Origin: Helianthus annuus
Lineage: Eukaryota; Streptophyta; Magnoliopsida; Asterales; Asteraceae
Direction: 5' to 3'
Assembly (NCBI RefSeq): GCF_002127325.2
Contig: NC_035434.2
Coordinates: 82,276,664 to 82,340,663, forward strand
Length of the DNA: 64,000 bases
The notes under the pieces are model-generated. The model saw only the letters and a list, made by a program, of their open reading frames with translations, was not told the DNA's origin and did not search any database. This document shows, piece after piece, positions 32,609 to 44,467 of this stretch. The translations under genes were made by a program, and so were the position numbers. How positions within the stretch are numbered: the stretch's first letter is position 1; every line of letters begins with the position of its first letter.

Positions 32609-33588
32609 TGGTAGTTGTTCGCATACACTAATTGTTAGTAATTACTATGAATATACATGCTACGTACCGGCACACATGTCACTCTAATTAGAGAACGAGT
32701 TATCAGACAGTGATAACACTAAGACCACCGCCACAGATAATGAGACTACATCTGCGCCAGAGACAATTACGTCAGATACTGAGAGTGATCCTGATATGCT
32801 AATGACGAGGATCACTTCTGACAGTCCGCGCTACCAGGCTTTGGTGATACTTCATCTCTGCTGATGGTTTCTCTGACAAGAATCTTTCTGTCACTCTTGT
32901 TTCAATCCATGACCACTCCATCACTGGTCATCCCAATGATGGACACACCATGGCTCCAATCCTCGATGATACGCCTCCTGCGGACATTTCTACTGAAGGT
33001 TGGCCACTCGACAAACAATATATGACTACGTTGGCATGCTTATCGATGGTCCTCCTGCCGACGCCCGTAACGATAGAAAATTAGACGAGAACACTGTTAC
33101 TAACTTCACTTCTTAAGACCCCTGTTAACAAGCCATCCTCTGATTCTAGCCTGCATTCAGACTCCTTTGAGTCTGTGATACCTGCAACCTTACAAACAGC
33201 TGGATTACAGCATTCTACTACTGACACAAGACGACGATGACATGGCTGCTGCTCTATCACCTACTCGAGACACCACACCGTTTCAAGACTCAGAGCCTGC
33301 TCTTGAGCTAGCTTCTGCACCTTTTGGGTCAGCTTGATGTTGCGCCTGCTGAACCTACACCTTTACGTGATCACGATCTTGATTCTTTTTGTTCTGCCAG
33401 ACATTGCACCCCTTATATCTACCTACATCGGGCAATCTCCTCATTTGTTGAGATGTTTGTTTTTACACCCACAACCGCTGACATTGCTCCTTTTCCCTAT
33501 GAAGACCGGCTTCCATTGCGCCAAGGTGCCTATAGCTTTCTTTCAGAATATAACCACACCCCGGGAAGGTACTTCAGGTCAGCACCCG
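32609..33588 (+). pseudogene. Element D gag N-terminal remnant, first part
   Basis: No long frame, but short stretches in changing frames read like the acidic, Asp/Thr/Pro-rich N-terminal part of Asteraceae Gypsy Gag proteins (for example DNETTSAPETITSDTESD near 32740 and EPTPLRDHDLDSF near 33350). Many stops and frameshifts. It continues after F at 50431. The call rests on composition, position and continuity, not on a domain. Confidence 0.45.
33584..33588. repeat. Target site duplication of F, left
   Basis: ACCCG, matching 50426-50430; target is D's gag remnant. Confidence 0.9.
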
Positions 33589-34041
33589 TGTTGGTGAACT
33601 ACATCTGTCGACTTCGCCTTGTATCGAGTCTTACATTGAATTGTATAGATTAGGGCACATTTTACGAGAAAATAGGAAATGTATGTGTATAGGAAGCAGG
33701 TTTCGCTCATAGGGACATTTGCTAGGGGTTTCGCTTATGTGGATAGGTTAGGGTTTCGCTTATATGGTCAGTGGGGTTTCGCTCATGTGGTCATGTCACT
33801 TGGAGCGAAACCATCTGCCTTATAAATAGGTGACCTATGAGCGAAATCAGGAGCGGTTTCCTTGTATTCCATACCGAAGTGCTGCCGGTGTGAAGAACTG
33901 CATGTAATCGAGTGTTAATCAATACAATTAGCAGTTTTAGTGAAGAATTAGCTATTTCTACCTTCGTTTCTTGTAATTCCGCACCTGAAACGAAGTAAAA
34001 CTCCTCTGAACGACTCGTTCGGGTCAGAACACGATCCTACA
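33589..34041 (+). repeat. Element F 5' LTR (453 bp)
   Basis: Starts TGTTGGTGAACTACATCTG and ends ACACGATCCTACA. It has four GTTTCGCT copies upstream of a TATA box (33821-33828), and two inverted copies around the box. Confidence 0.93.
33821..33828 (+). promoter_or_regulatory. TATA box of F 5' LTR
   Basis: TATAAATA, conserved in the right LTR (about 50205-50212) and in the E 3' LTR. Transcription would start about 30 bp downstream. Confidence 0.65.
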
Positions 34042-34043
34042 AG

Positions 34044-34055
34044 TGGTATCAGAGC
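34044..34055 (+). other. Element F primer binding site, initiator tRNA(Met)
   Basis: TGGTATCAGAGC two bases after the LTR end. Confidence 0.92.
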
Positions 34056-34259
34056 TCAGGAGGAGGAGTTCTGCAGAGATTAGCTGAATTTCATCTTGTT
34101 TTCTTGTTTCTACACCTTCTTTTATCATTTCAGAGAGATTTACCGGTCGAAATTCGCTCAAAATTTCACAGATTGTGTGTTATTGGACATAAACAAACCC
34201 TGGAAAGTTTGAGACTGAAATTCAAAGTAAAAATGGACAAAATTAACCTCGGACTAGGT

Positions 34260-34545
34260 TTCTCTTTTACGGACATATTGTGATTTCGCTTATCTATCAT
34301 CCTGATTTCGCTCCTGTGTCACTTAGTCTAAGGGTTTCGCTCCAAAAACAAGGATAATTTCGCTCTTGTGAACATCAGAGTTTCGCTCATAAGGACTATT
34401 AGGGTTTCGCTCATTTGAACTTAGGGGTTTCGCTTTTAGGATCTCTAGGGTTTCGCTCTTGTGTGCAACATCTGATTTCGCTGATAAGGTCATCTGGGTT
34501 TTCGCTTTTAGTGCACAGACATCTGATTTCGCTTATTTGTCACTG
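34260..34545 (+). repeat. GTTTCGCT motif array in F leader
   Basis: Eleven copies of (G/A)TTTCGCT, mostly GGGTTTCGCTC/T or TGATTTCGCT, spaced 20-30 bp with unrelated spacers. Counterpart of 31620-31945 in E. Confidence 0.87.
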
Positions 34546-34570
34546 TTTTTGAAAAACGTACAAAGTCATC

Positions 34571-37500
34571 ATGGATACTGAGTTCTATAACACATTTGCA
34601 ACACCGTCTGGTCCAGCTGCTATTGCTCAAGCTATGAGTTTAGAAAACGAGACGGGAACCACCCAAAAGCCCCCAAAATTGATGAGTATCGAAGAATATT
34701 ACGGGTGGAAAGACAGATTCGAGAACTGGGTTCAGGCAAACCATCTTAGATCATGGGAATGCATTCTGAAGAAATATGTGTTGCCTCGAACAGATTTGCA
34801 GGTTCTCAAAGAGTTATCAGAGTTCACGGATCAAGAACGGGTCATGTATAAAGCTGAGAAAATGATGATCAGTCTGCTTCAACAAGCTATCAAGGAAGAC
34901 ATCTTCATTCTGCTACAGCATGACAAAACTGCAAAATCAATATGGGATGCACTCAAAGTCAAATTTGAGGGTAGTGAAAACATGATAAAGAGCAAAAAGG
35001 CGCTGCTAAAGAAAGAGTTTGATCTGTTCAGTAGTCTACCGGGTGAGGATACGAAGAAGCTGATAGAAGGTTATTGCCACCTAGTGCGATCAATGTCGAT
35101 GTTTAGTATTATGAAAGATCGTGAAGAGTGGGTAGACAAATTGGCTGATGCCCTACCACAGAAAGAGTGGGGAACGTATCTGATGATTCTGAAGAACACG
35201 GGTGTTTATGATGGGTTAAAGATTTCTCAGTTCATAGAAAAGATCGAGAGTCAGGATCTGGAACAGCAAAAGATCGCGAGGATGAATAGTCCGAGTGGTC
35301 AACAGGATGTAAAGATGTATTATAAAGGAAGTATTCCAGTTCCAGAATCTGAGAGAAGTCTGAAAATTCAAACTGCATTTAGTGCCGGGGATTCATCAGA
35401 AAAAGCTGACCAGGGATCAAACAAAAGCAGCAGTGGATTCTCATCATTTCCAAGTGTCAATCTTAAAGAGTCAAATACAAGCTTTCAGTCTCAAGGCACA
35501 AAGACAGGAAATGGTTGCGTGATTCAGTGCAACATTGCTCTAAATCTTCCAGAAGGTCAAAGTTTTTCTGAGGAAACTGCAAAAGACCACATGGCTCTAC
35601 TTGGTTCTGTATTGTTATCTTATGAGGGTCTTGTTGCTGGTCGGATCGGAAATCCTATGCTAACAAAAGAGGATTACGATCAAATAGACGCCGAAGAAAT
35701 GGAACTGATGGATATCAAATGGTGTCTTGCTAGTGTTCTTAGACGTGCTGAAAAGTTCAAAACGATTACCGGGAGAAATGACTTTCTTGATGCTCATGTA
35801 TCTACTTTAGGTTTTGATAAATCTAAAGTTACTTGTTTTCGATGCAGGGAGAAGGGCCATTTCAAACGGGAATGCAAGAACAGGGAAGCTAGTGGTGCTC
35901 AGAATCCGTTTGGAAAAGACGATTACTACCGGAAAGCCATTTATCAGCAGGTTGGTCAATCACAAGACTTACAGACGGCTCATGGTAGAAAGATTGAGGA
36001 TTCCAAGAGAGCGTGTTTAGTAGACTTCAACTGGAGCAACTATATATCACCAGATACCCAAAGCATGTTTAGTTGATCAAGATGATGAACAACTACCTGA
36101 AAGTTTTAGCTGGGATATGTTTGTTGATGAAAAGGGTGATTTCAAAGCTTTCATTGCGAAGATTGTCAGAGAGCCAGACATGTTTGCCACCTGGATGAAG
36201 TCTATTGGTGAGACAGTGAAAAGTGTGGATGCAAAGTCTGTTGTTTCGGATGAAAGTTCAGAAAGTTTTGATAAAAGTTCACAGATTGCAGATGAGAGTG
36301 TACAGAATGATGTTACTTCAGAAAAAGAAGTTGTATTTGATCAAACACCGTCAAATTCTGATGTATCAGATGCTAGTTCTGAAAAATATGCACAGTTTGA
36401 TCAGTCACCTCCAGATGATAGCAGTAGTGATGATGAGGAGGAAAAGCATATTAACATTGCAAAATCTCATCTATCTTCTGAAAGTTTTCATTTCTATTTT
36501 GCAGATCGCATGGAGAAACTGAAGGAGAAACGAGCTGCTAAAGAACAACAACAAATGAAATCTGAAGATGTTGTTCAGAAAGAGAGTGTTGAAAGTGTTG
36601 CTGAAAAGATAATTGAAACTGAGCAAGTGAAGGTAGAAGAAAAAGTAGTAGAAGTGGTAAAGACAATCGAGGTTGAGAAGATTATTGAAGTTGTCAAACC
36701 TTGCACAAAGTGTCTTGAAGCTTGCAAGAAATGTGCAACAAAGAATGAGATAATTGCTGAGTATGAGAAGAAGAAGGAGCAGTTACTGTTCAATCTCAAC
36801 TATGTGAAAGAATCTTATGATGTCTTGAACAAAACAGTAACTGGTCTTCAAAAGACAAATTCAGAAAGAGAACAAGCACTAACGATGATGAATGCTGTGA
36901 TGATGACAAAGCAAAAAGCAATCAGTTTTTACATCGAAGAGAGTGCTAAGTGGAAGCAAGAGTTGGAGACAGAAAAGATCGAGAATGAGAGAATTAGACG
37001 TTTATTGCAAAGTTATTCTAGTTCTGATTATCTCATTGATCGTATTTACCCAACTGTTGCAGGTATGGAAGCTTTTCAAGATGAGAAGCCGAAGAAAAAG
37101 AAAGACAGTGAATTTGTGTCAGGTGGTAGCTCAGAAGAGGAATAGAAGAAACCATTCTGGAGACAGTCAAACCAGGAGTTTCTTCTTGAGAAGAGGAAGA
37201 ATGTAACGGAAGTGCCATATTCTAAGGAAACTCGTACCTGTTACAGATGCAATGAAGTTGGTCACATTGCATGGAATTGTCAGAAAAACACCAAAACAAA
37301 ACAGGGAGTTTCTCAGAAATTGAAAGAAAAGATTGTTGATGTTGAACCACCAACCAGTAGACTAAAAATTTTTGAAAATTCAATTTATAAGATTGGTGAG
37401 TGTTCGAAAAAGAATTTCTCTAAAAAGAAAGAGAATGACAACCAAGTGTGGGTTGTTAAGAAAGTTGATGTGAATGTCGGCGATGAATCTGGTTCCACAA

Positions 37501-37814
37501 AACCAGAAGAGCCACAGGATGAGGTAAAAATTTCAGTGAATGATGATGAGTTTCCATCACTGAAATTTGCAGAAGTTAAAAAGAAAGTTGGAAAGGTTGA
37601 AATCTCGGGATAGTTTTACACCGAGAAAACCAAATTTGATGTCGAGAAAACATTTAATGGAAGTGTAAAGAAAATTTTTGGGAAAATGATGAATGGGAAG
37701 GCAAAGGGGGTTAAAGATTTTTATGCAACTAAAAAGGCGACATACAACCCCACTGCGCAAGAACTAAAAGCCATCAAGTCTAAGAAGACTTGGATGGAAG
37801 TCTGTTTCCCTTGA
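34571..37814 (+). pseudogene. Element F gag, broken
   Basis: ATG at 34571 opens a 501-residue frame with the Copia/UBN2-type Gag (YYGWKDRFENW, SIWDALKVKFEGS) and the knuckle CFRCREKGHFKREC. A two-base deletion near 36050 shifts the frame; it resumes from about 36060 to 37145 with the acidic region and coiled coil (NLNYVKESYDVLNKTVTG). Compared with E and G, a large in-frame block (the KCPPPIWEGYSPRKP and RVQQRLNKKKG regions) is missing near 37110. Stops at 37143-37145 and 37611-37613 replace Gln codons. The second knuckle is CYRCNEVGHIAWNC and the end is TWMEVCFP. Not functional, but it shows the family's full N-terminus best. Confidence 0.87.
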
Positions 37815-39715
37815 AGTCTTAGGACTACGCCGGAGATCCCAAGTTTATATCATGGATCAGGAATCGGCATCATTCTAGTGTTTGAAAAGTTTGCTTGAAA
37901 GATTTTGAAAGTGTTCAAATTTTACATGTGAAGGACTATGCCGGAGCTTCCACATTGGTAAGTGCGAAGCAGGAATCGGCATCCTGATTGATAAAATGAT
38001 GCATGTAGACGTAACATTCCTATAGTTGGTATTGGTTAGTAATACCTACAAGTGGTATTGTGTGTGATCTTACAAGTGATTATTTTTACAAGTGGTACAG
38101 AGGTTTCTGAACTGCAAATGGTAAATCAGGGACATTAACTTGTACTTGATTTACTACATATGGTTAAAATAGACAAGATGATGAACCATATCCCCATACT
38201 TAACATGTGGTTAACCTACAAGTGGTAAAATCAAACTCATTTTCCGGAAAAATCATTTTGATTAAAACAAACTTAAGTGTTTGAGATCTAAATGAGAAAA
38301 TGGTTTGTGATAGGGGGAGTTCTGATTGTTTATGCATAGTGAATGGCGATTTGATATGATTTGATGTCAGTTGTCAAGTTCTGTATAGTTTGTTTTACTT
38401 TCTGTATTTTCATTTGGGTCAAGAGTCTAGTAGTTTTCAAATTTCCTTTGAAATGTGTTTGCATTTTAGGGGGAGTAAGAAAATTTCAGAAAATCCAAAA
38501 ACATTAGAAAATTTGAAAAATCCAAAAACATGATAAAATCAAAAATGAGTTTTGTTGTGAATAGAGGAAATGATAGTACATCAGTAGACTGTCACAACAT
38601 GCTAAAGATTGGAGAGTTAAAAATGTGATAAACAATCTCGCTGCGGATGTGCCAGTAGGTTTTTACACATTTAGTAAATTGTGACGAGATATAAACATAA
38701 TTTCAAACTTGCTTGTTCTGTGAGTTAACAAGTTCTTGGATATATAGGTAACCCCTGAAATCTTGTTTGAAAGGTCCCTTATTCTGAGATACTAGGTCTT
38801 TATGCTCAGTGATATCTGGGGTATTATCCCGGGACTTCTGCTGTATGGAAGTACTGACCTAGTCCCCGGATAATGCTTTCTGCAAATGCTTGAAACATAG
38901 CATCGCCCTCAGCAAGCTGATGAAACAATAAAATTGATAGTCGCTGTTGTTGTAATTCAAAAGATCCTCTAAAGGGGACACACCAAAAAGTCGAAGCCGA
39001 CATCTCTTTGCGTATACGGAAGTATCGACCTGAGCTCTCACGGCCCTCGCATCTACCCCTGACAGATATCATCTGTGGTATACTCACCTGTAAGACTGAA
39101 TATTGGGATCTGGATACGGGAGTATATTCAAGTAGTAGGACACATGAATAAGTTCAAGAGCTTAAAACATTAATATTGTATCTCAGATCAATTGAACTTT
39201 GTGTGAAAATTTAAGTGGACAAATATATTGACAATCTAGGTGAATTGATTAGAGCTTAAAATGTAATCAGCTTAATGGTGTTAGTGACATGTCTCATAAA
39301 CTGATATGATCCTCTTACACAAACTCGCAAAAATATTGTTTGTAAATATTTCATTTCTGCATTCTTGTTATTTCTACAATTGGTGTCAGTCTTATTCTTT
39401 ACAAGTAGTGTCATTTATTTTCTTTCAGAAAATCCAAAAAGATTTTGTGTGTGTTTTAGCATAAACTTTTGAAAAAGTCAAAAAGATTTCGTCAACTGAT
39501 GTTGGAAAGCTGATTTTCAAAATTCCAAGTGCTAAACATGATGACATTGTTGTAAGGGGGAGTGTGTCTTAATGTCAAAGTAAGTTTAAATCAACAATTG
39601 GTTCATCATGTGTGTATGATCTGAGAGAGAGTAATTGTTGGTGAATATGTTATGAGAGGGAGTCATCTGATTATGTCAGCATGTTGGTGCATTCAAATTG
39701 TAAAATTTAGACAAT
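37815..39715 (+). other. Element F non-coding tail, part before H
   Basis: Starts with two direct repeats containing ATGCCGGAG and CAGGAATCGGCATC (37822-37985), then AT-rich sequence with several AGGGGGAGT purine tracts (near 38312, 38467, 39554), the shared hairpin (38823-38874) and inner TGTTGGTG LTR-start-like sequences at 39636 and 39682. No frame recognised. Confidence 0.7.
38823..38874 (+). other. Hairpin in F tail
   Basis: ATTATCCCGGGACT and AGTCCCCGGATAAT pair except for one C-C mismatch, with a 24-nt loop. Same structure in E and G. Confidence 0.55.
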
Positions 39716-39720
39716 TTACT
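39716..39720. repeat. Target site duplication of H, left
   Basis: TTACT, matching 49619-49623. Confidence 0.9.
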
Positions 39721-40804
39721 TGTGACATCTGTGCCTCCACGGCCATCAAACAAAAACCAAATCAATGAAATATTGTATTTCATACTTAGGATTTGTATAA
39801 ATATGTGTATCATTTACACATATCAATTCTCGTTCGATTTCAAGCTCTAAATCGCTTTCTGGAAAGTTATGCGCGAACTGATGCGTAAACGTAATCAGTT
39901 TAGCACGACAAACACTCCGGAATAGTGACATAGGTTTAACATACCTTAAATAACCTTTACAGAACTTAGAAATAAGTTTTGGAGGGTTTGGTGTGTCGAA
40001 ATCAAGTTTATTCGCTTACAGGGACTAATTTCGACAAACTGCAAAAGTATGCCGATTCGAACTGTAACGAACATTCCGGAACTTGATCATAAGTTAAACA
40101 TACCCTAAATAACCTTTACATAGCTTAGAAATAGGCTTTGAAGGGTTCGGTATGCTAAAATAAACTTTATTGATCAATAGGGACTAAAAGCGTCAAAAAG
40201 TGCTCAAGTTTGCATTTTCGCGCATATCTTACGTTCTGAATATATCCGGACATCCAAAAATTTATGTAAGCATTAAAATATTATGTTTTAATGTTTGGCA
40301 TAATAAAAATCCATTCGTCACGCAATTTGGATCGTTTTTGCGTTCGTTACGACTACCGTCGTAATTAACCGAACAACGCAACCGTACGACCAAACGAACC
40401 GACATCCGAGATATTTTTGAGCATGTTTTGAGTTCCTTATACTTTAACTTCATTTTAGAGCCTTGAAATGAGGTTAACGGGGCTTAAACGTGTCAAAAAT
40501 GAGCCGAAATGCAAGTTTTACATGTTCAGGGGCTAAACTGTCATTTTATGAAAGTGCTGGTCTGCAGGTCCCTTACGGACCGTATGGGCATGTGCTTACG
40601 GTCCGTAAGCAGTCCCCAGATCAGCAGAAATGCAGAAACATTGAATCTGGTCCATTCCACCTATTCCAATGGTTTTTACCCCTTGAATTACACACTATGG
40701 GCTGGTATTTGATGTCCCCATGGTATTCAAAACCTTGTGCCCAAGTGTATGGTCTAGATCATTCCTTCTTCTCCAAGAAATGATCCTAACGGTTGTGGAT
40801 TTCC

Positions 40805-40812
40805 TATAAATA
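40805..40812 (+). promoter_or_regulatory. TATA box of H 5' LTR
   Basis: TATAAATA followed by ACCCAACCCCCACTTC, a typical plant core promoter. Same in the right LTR at 47315-47322. Confidence 0.7.
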
Positions 40813-41872
40813 CCCAACCCCCACTTCATTCATTCCCACATTTGATCTGAGTTTTTCTCTAAGTGGTTGTGTTTGTGCACTTCCTACCTGAGATTACTTG
40901 GAATCAAACCTTGCGGGGACCTTCTGTAAGTATTCTTTCGCGTTTATCGTTCGTTTTAGCGTTAAAGTCAAACTGTGTTTGACTTTATGCTTTGACCATG
41001 TTATGGTCAACGCGAAGTTCGTTTGAACTTCATAACGTGAGCATAATCACGATGGTTATAGTCCCTAGTAACTATACCTACTGATTACCGCGTTATCTAG
41101 GCTCAGTGACGAGTCGTAGCTTCGGCCAGAATGCGTTTTCTCGCGTATTTTGTAACCAAGCTACTTATAGGTATCAAAACCGTTTGTTTTGATACGAAAC
41201 CTGTTTTCTAACTTAACTAAACATGTTTCGACATGTTTAGCTCGTCGCTTTTTAGTTTAGTAATTGTGTAGAGTCGTAAGTCAAGCGGACTAAACACCCG
41301 CTTAGACTTTCGAACATGACCCGTTTGGTCGATCATTAGGATCCGACCAAACATGTTTTGTGACCATAGTAGAGTAGGGAATAACCTTCCGAGGTTATAC
41401 CTTATGGTCACTTAGGTTTAATAAGTCGCATGATAGGTAGTTATATGCCTTTAGTAAATTACCAAAATACCCTTTTCATACACAATTGGTAATTAAGCAT
41501 ATGTAACCTAAACTTTTGACACATAACTAATTATGTAACATAATTAAACATGTATGGGCATATAATACTTGTCACAGGACTAGTTAGACGTCTCGAACGC
41601 GCTTTTGCGTGCACGACGCGTTAAAGTAGCGTAAGCTACCTTAATGGGTCGCGATGGGTCGAAAGCACTTAGGTTAGGTTTCAATTTAGTATGTAGGCAT
41701 TGTTAAATCATGTCATATGAGTTCCAATAACTCATTTGGTTTACAAGACCTCATCCTATCCGATCCTCCGACTTAGGTCCGGTTTATTTATATAGTTATT
41801 AGGTTGCCGATTGATTCCGTGCTCCTTCTAGCTTTGCTTGGTTGTTGTTCAAAGACCACTAAGCATTCTCAG

Positions 41873-42876
41873 GCGAGTACATAGTTCCCCTATTTTACTG
41901 TTTTCGATTGTTTTGGGGTGATCCATATGTGTTAAATGATTTCAATGTTTAAACGATGTTTTCCAAAAACGATTAAGATGGTTTATATTAAAACTAATAA
42001 CGATTTTGATAATATGAACAAGCTTGTTGGTTGTAATTACATAACGAATAATATCCATTAATTTTGGCCAAACCGACCAGTATTAGGTTATGGTACCATA
42101 GGATCTGACAAATCCCGCTATCAGACTGCACCCATGGTTATGTGTGGGTTAGGTGGGTAGCGACCGAATCTGTAATTGTTAACTTACCCTTTGGTTGTTA
42201 GTTAATGCGAGATGATTGTTAACTTACCCGTTGGTGGTTAGTTAATGCGAGATTGGCGATAGGCGAGTCTCGAAGGTTTGGATATTATTAGCGAGGCGGC
42301 CAAAAGTAGTTTTCACAAATTAAAACGAGGATGATTTAAACGATTTTAAACGAGTTAACGATTTTGAAACGATCTCAACGAGTTAAACGATTTGGGTAAA
42401 CGATTGGTTTTTGGTTAGTGTTTAGATAACGAGACAGGTGTAATATGTTGAAAGCATGGTGGATACGCCGCTGGTACTTCCTATATATAAGTGTTTTCAA
42501 CATATTACATACCGTGGCGTTATTTAGTTCACTTGGGTAAACGATTTTGAGACGATGTCACACAAACGAGGTTTTTTAAATGATATAAACCACACGAGTT
42601 TTGTTAACGAGTTTTTACGAGATTTTTACAAATTGCTTTAACTAAATGTTTTGGGTTAAGAATCATGGCTATGAGATTTTATAACAAACTATAACCAATT
42701 TGATTTGAGTTGGTTATTTATGTTGTAATACACTTTTCAAAACAAGGTAAGTATTTTGACTCTTTGAGTCTAACAAGGTACTACAACATATAAACTAGCC
42801 ATGAATCCGACACTCTCATAAAACCTATATACTCGCCAGCATTTCTTAGCTGACTTTGTTTTCACATATGTTTCAG
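41873..42876 (+). other. Possible intron-like segment in H 5' LTR
   Basis: AG followed by GCGAGTAC (a GC-type donor) and, 1004 bp later, ATATGTTTCAG followed by GTAATG. Weaker than in A, B, C and J because the donor is non-canonical. Confidence 0.3.
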
Positions 42877-43115
42877 GTAATGTTGATTGATAGGATGCAC
42901 TCACATAGGACTGGACAAGGCCTTAGTGACTTAATAACAATGATAGACTATGTTTAACTTGTTTGTTAGATTTCAAGACGATGTAAATGTTTAATGTTTA
43001 ATAAAACGAAACTTCAAATTTCCGTGTGTTTTGAAACAATGATTCTGTTTCAACACTCCCCGATGTTTCCGCCACGTTTTGTTGTTTTAACGTGGTCGGG
43101 GTGTGACAGAAAAGT

Positions 43116-43127
43116 TGGTATCAGAGC
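43116..43127 (+). other. Element H primer binding site, initiator tRNA(Met)
   Basis: TGGTATCAGAGC, seven bases after the LTR end, a larger gap than the two or three bases in the other elements. Confidence 0.9.
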
Positions 43128-43762
43128 TCATGGTTATAGGGAATTAGGTTATTAGTAATGCTTTGACCTAGTCTATAACCTTCCTAGGACCCTAACACAA
43201 GATTCTTGTGTTTAGATTTTAAAACAATACCGTCACCTATCCTTAGGTGACAACCACAATAAGAACATAACTTTCGAACCCGCTTCGAAAATTAATCATC
43301 TGTTCTAGGATGATTGAATTACTAGGTTTTGAACCCTCTATTATACGGTTGAACCCTCTGTTATACGGTTTTGAACCCTTCCGGTTTGATTCATCTTTGG
43401 CTTTATGCCTTTTGAGTTTTCAAAATCTCGTCAAAGTTCAGGTCTAAATAATGTGAACACGTGCAAACTGGAAGAGTGAATGCCTGTACCCTGAGTTTTC
43501 TGTCTAAGGCTAGAGTGTTCGTACAAATCCGCAGTATCGGACCAGTCACTCTTACCTGGGAACTCTTGGGGTGAGTGTTCACTTATAGGCGAGCATGTCT
43601 TCAGTGATACATTAATATGACCCATTTACTTTGATTAGTCACCGTCTCATTTGTTTGCCTTAGGTAACAAACAAATGATCGCAATTTTTATGCATTGCCA
43701 TTCTATTTTGATTACCCGGTAGCCTTTCATTCATTTCCCCTTTGTCTTTCCTTTCCTTCAGA

Positions 43763-44467
43763 ATGTCACTTCATCGCAACGACGCTCAGATGTTCGAACA
43801 GGCTACTAAAGTTGCCCAGCGAATAGGCGAAGTAATCCTGAAGACTGCTGAATTAGTTGTTGCCATGTCCCGTCTCCAGGATGAAACCACCCGAGAAGCA
43901 TCAAAGGAAGCAAAAGCCAAGCCTTCGAAAAGGTCAAAGAAGCATAAGACCTCGAAGAATCCTCCAGCCGTTGCACCAAATCAAGCAGGACCTGGTCAGG
44001 TGGCAACACCACCAGCCAAGAAGCGGTACTTGGGAACTGCTCCTTTCTACAATCAATGCAATGGCCATCATCCAAATCAAGCACCTTGTTTCAAATGTAC
44101 CCACTGCGGGCGATGGGGACATTTGGTTAACATGTGCCGCTTTGTCATCTAAAACAAAGTTGTTGCAGGTCCTACTGTTGCTCGAGCACCATACGAAGGG
44201 ACGGCCCCTTTGTGCCATCAATGTAACCTCCATCACCATGCTAGTGTCAAATGCCAAATATGCTTCAAGTGTGGACTTGTTGGTCGTTTGGCAAGAGACT
44301 GTCGTTCAGTCGCTAGGTTAAACCAAACTATTCAGAACCCTGTTCAACTTCAAGCAAATCCAGCACAAGCTCGTTTTCCTCTTGGAACCTGCTACTTCTA
44401 TAACGAGACAAATCATTTCAGGGACGAATACCCAAAGTTTGTCAATACAAATCTGACCCATGGATGA
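43763..44467 (+). pseudogene. Element H partial gag
   Basis: ATG at 43763 (MSLHRNDAQMFEQATKVAQ) opens a frame with a short helical segment, a Lys-rich stretch and knuckles (CTHCGRWGHLVNMC). An in-frame stop at 44150-44152 is followed in the same frame by further decayed knuckles (CFKCGLVGRLARDC, and CYFYNETNHFRDEYP, which has lost Cys residues) until 44467. The capsid domain expected before the knuckles is missing, so this is the end of a Gypsy Gag fused to an early start. Not able to form particles. Confidence 0.7.

Larger units (their letters stand above)
39721..43108 (+). repeat. Element H 5' LTR (3388 bp)
   Basis: Starts TGTGACATCTGTGCC and ends GGTCGGGGTGTGACA. It has a TTACGGACCGTA / GCTTACGGTCCGTAAGC palindrome pair (40572-40610), a TATA box (40805-40812), a GC-type donor-like AGGCGAGTAC (41871), a 41-bp tandem duplication (about 42175-42255), an AAACGA/AACGAG-rich stretch (42320-42400) and an acceptor-like ATATGTTTCAG ending at 42876. 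Confidence 0.94.

Noticed and set aside
32604..33588. A host gene exon between E and F
   Set aside because: Stops in all frames, composition like an Asteraceae Gypsy Gag N-terminus, and continuity with 50431 onwards show it is part of element D.
43806..44257. Overlapping minus-strand frames of about 90-107 codons opposite H gag
   Set aside because: Antisense shadows of the partial gag; no domain.
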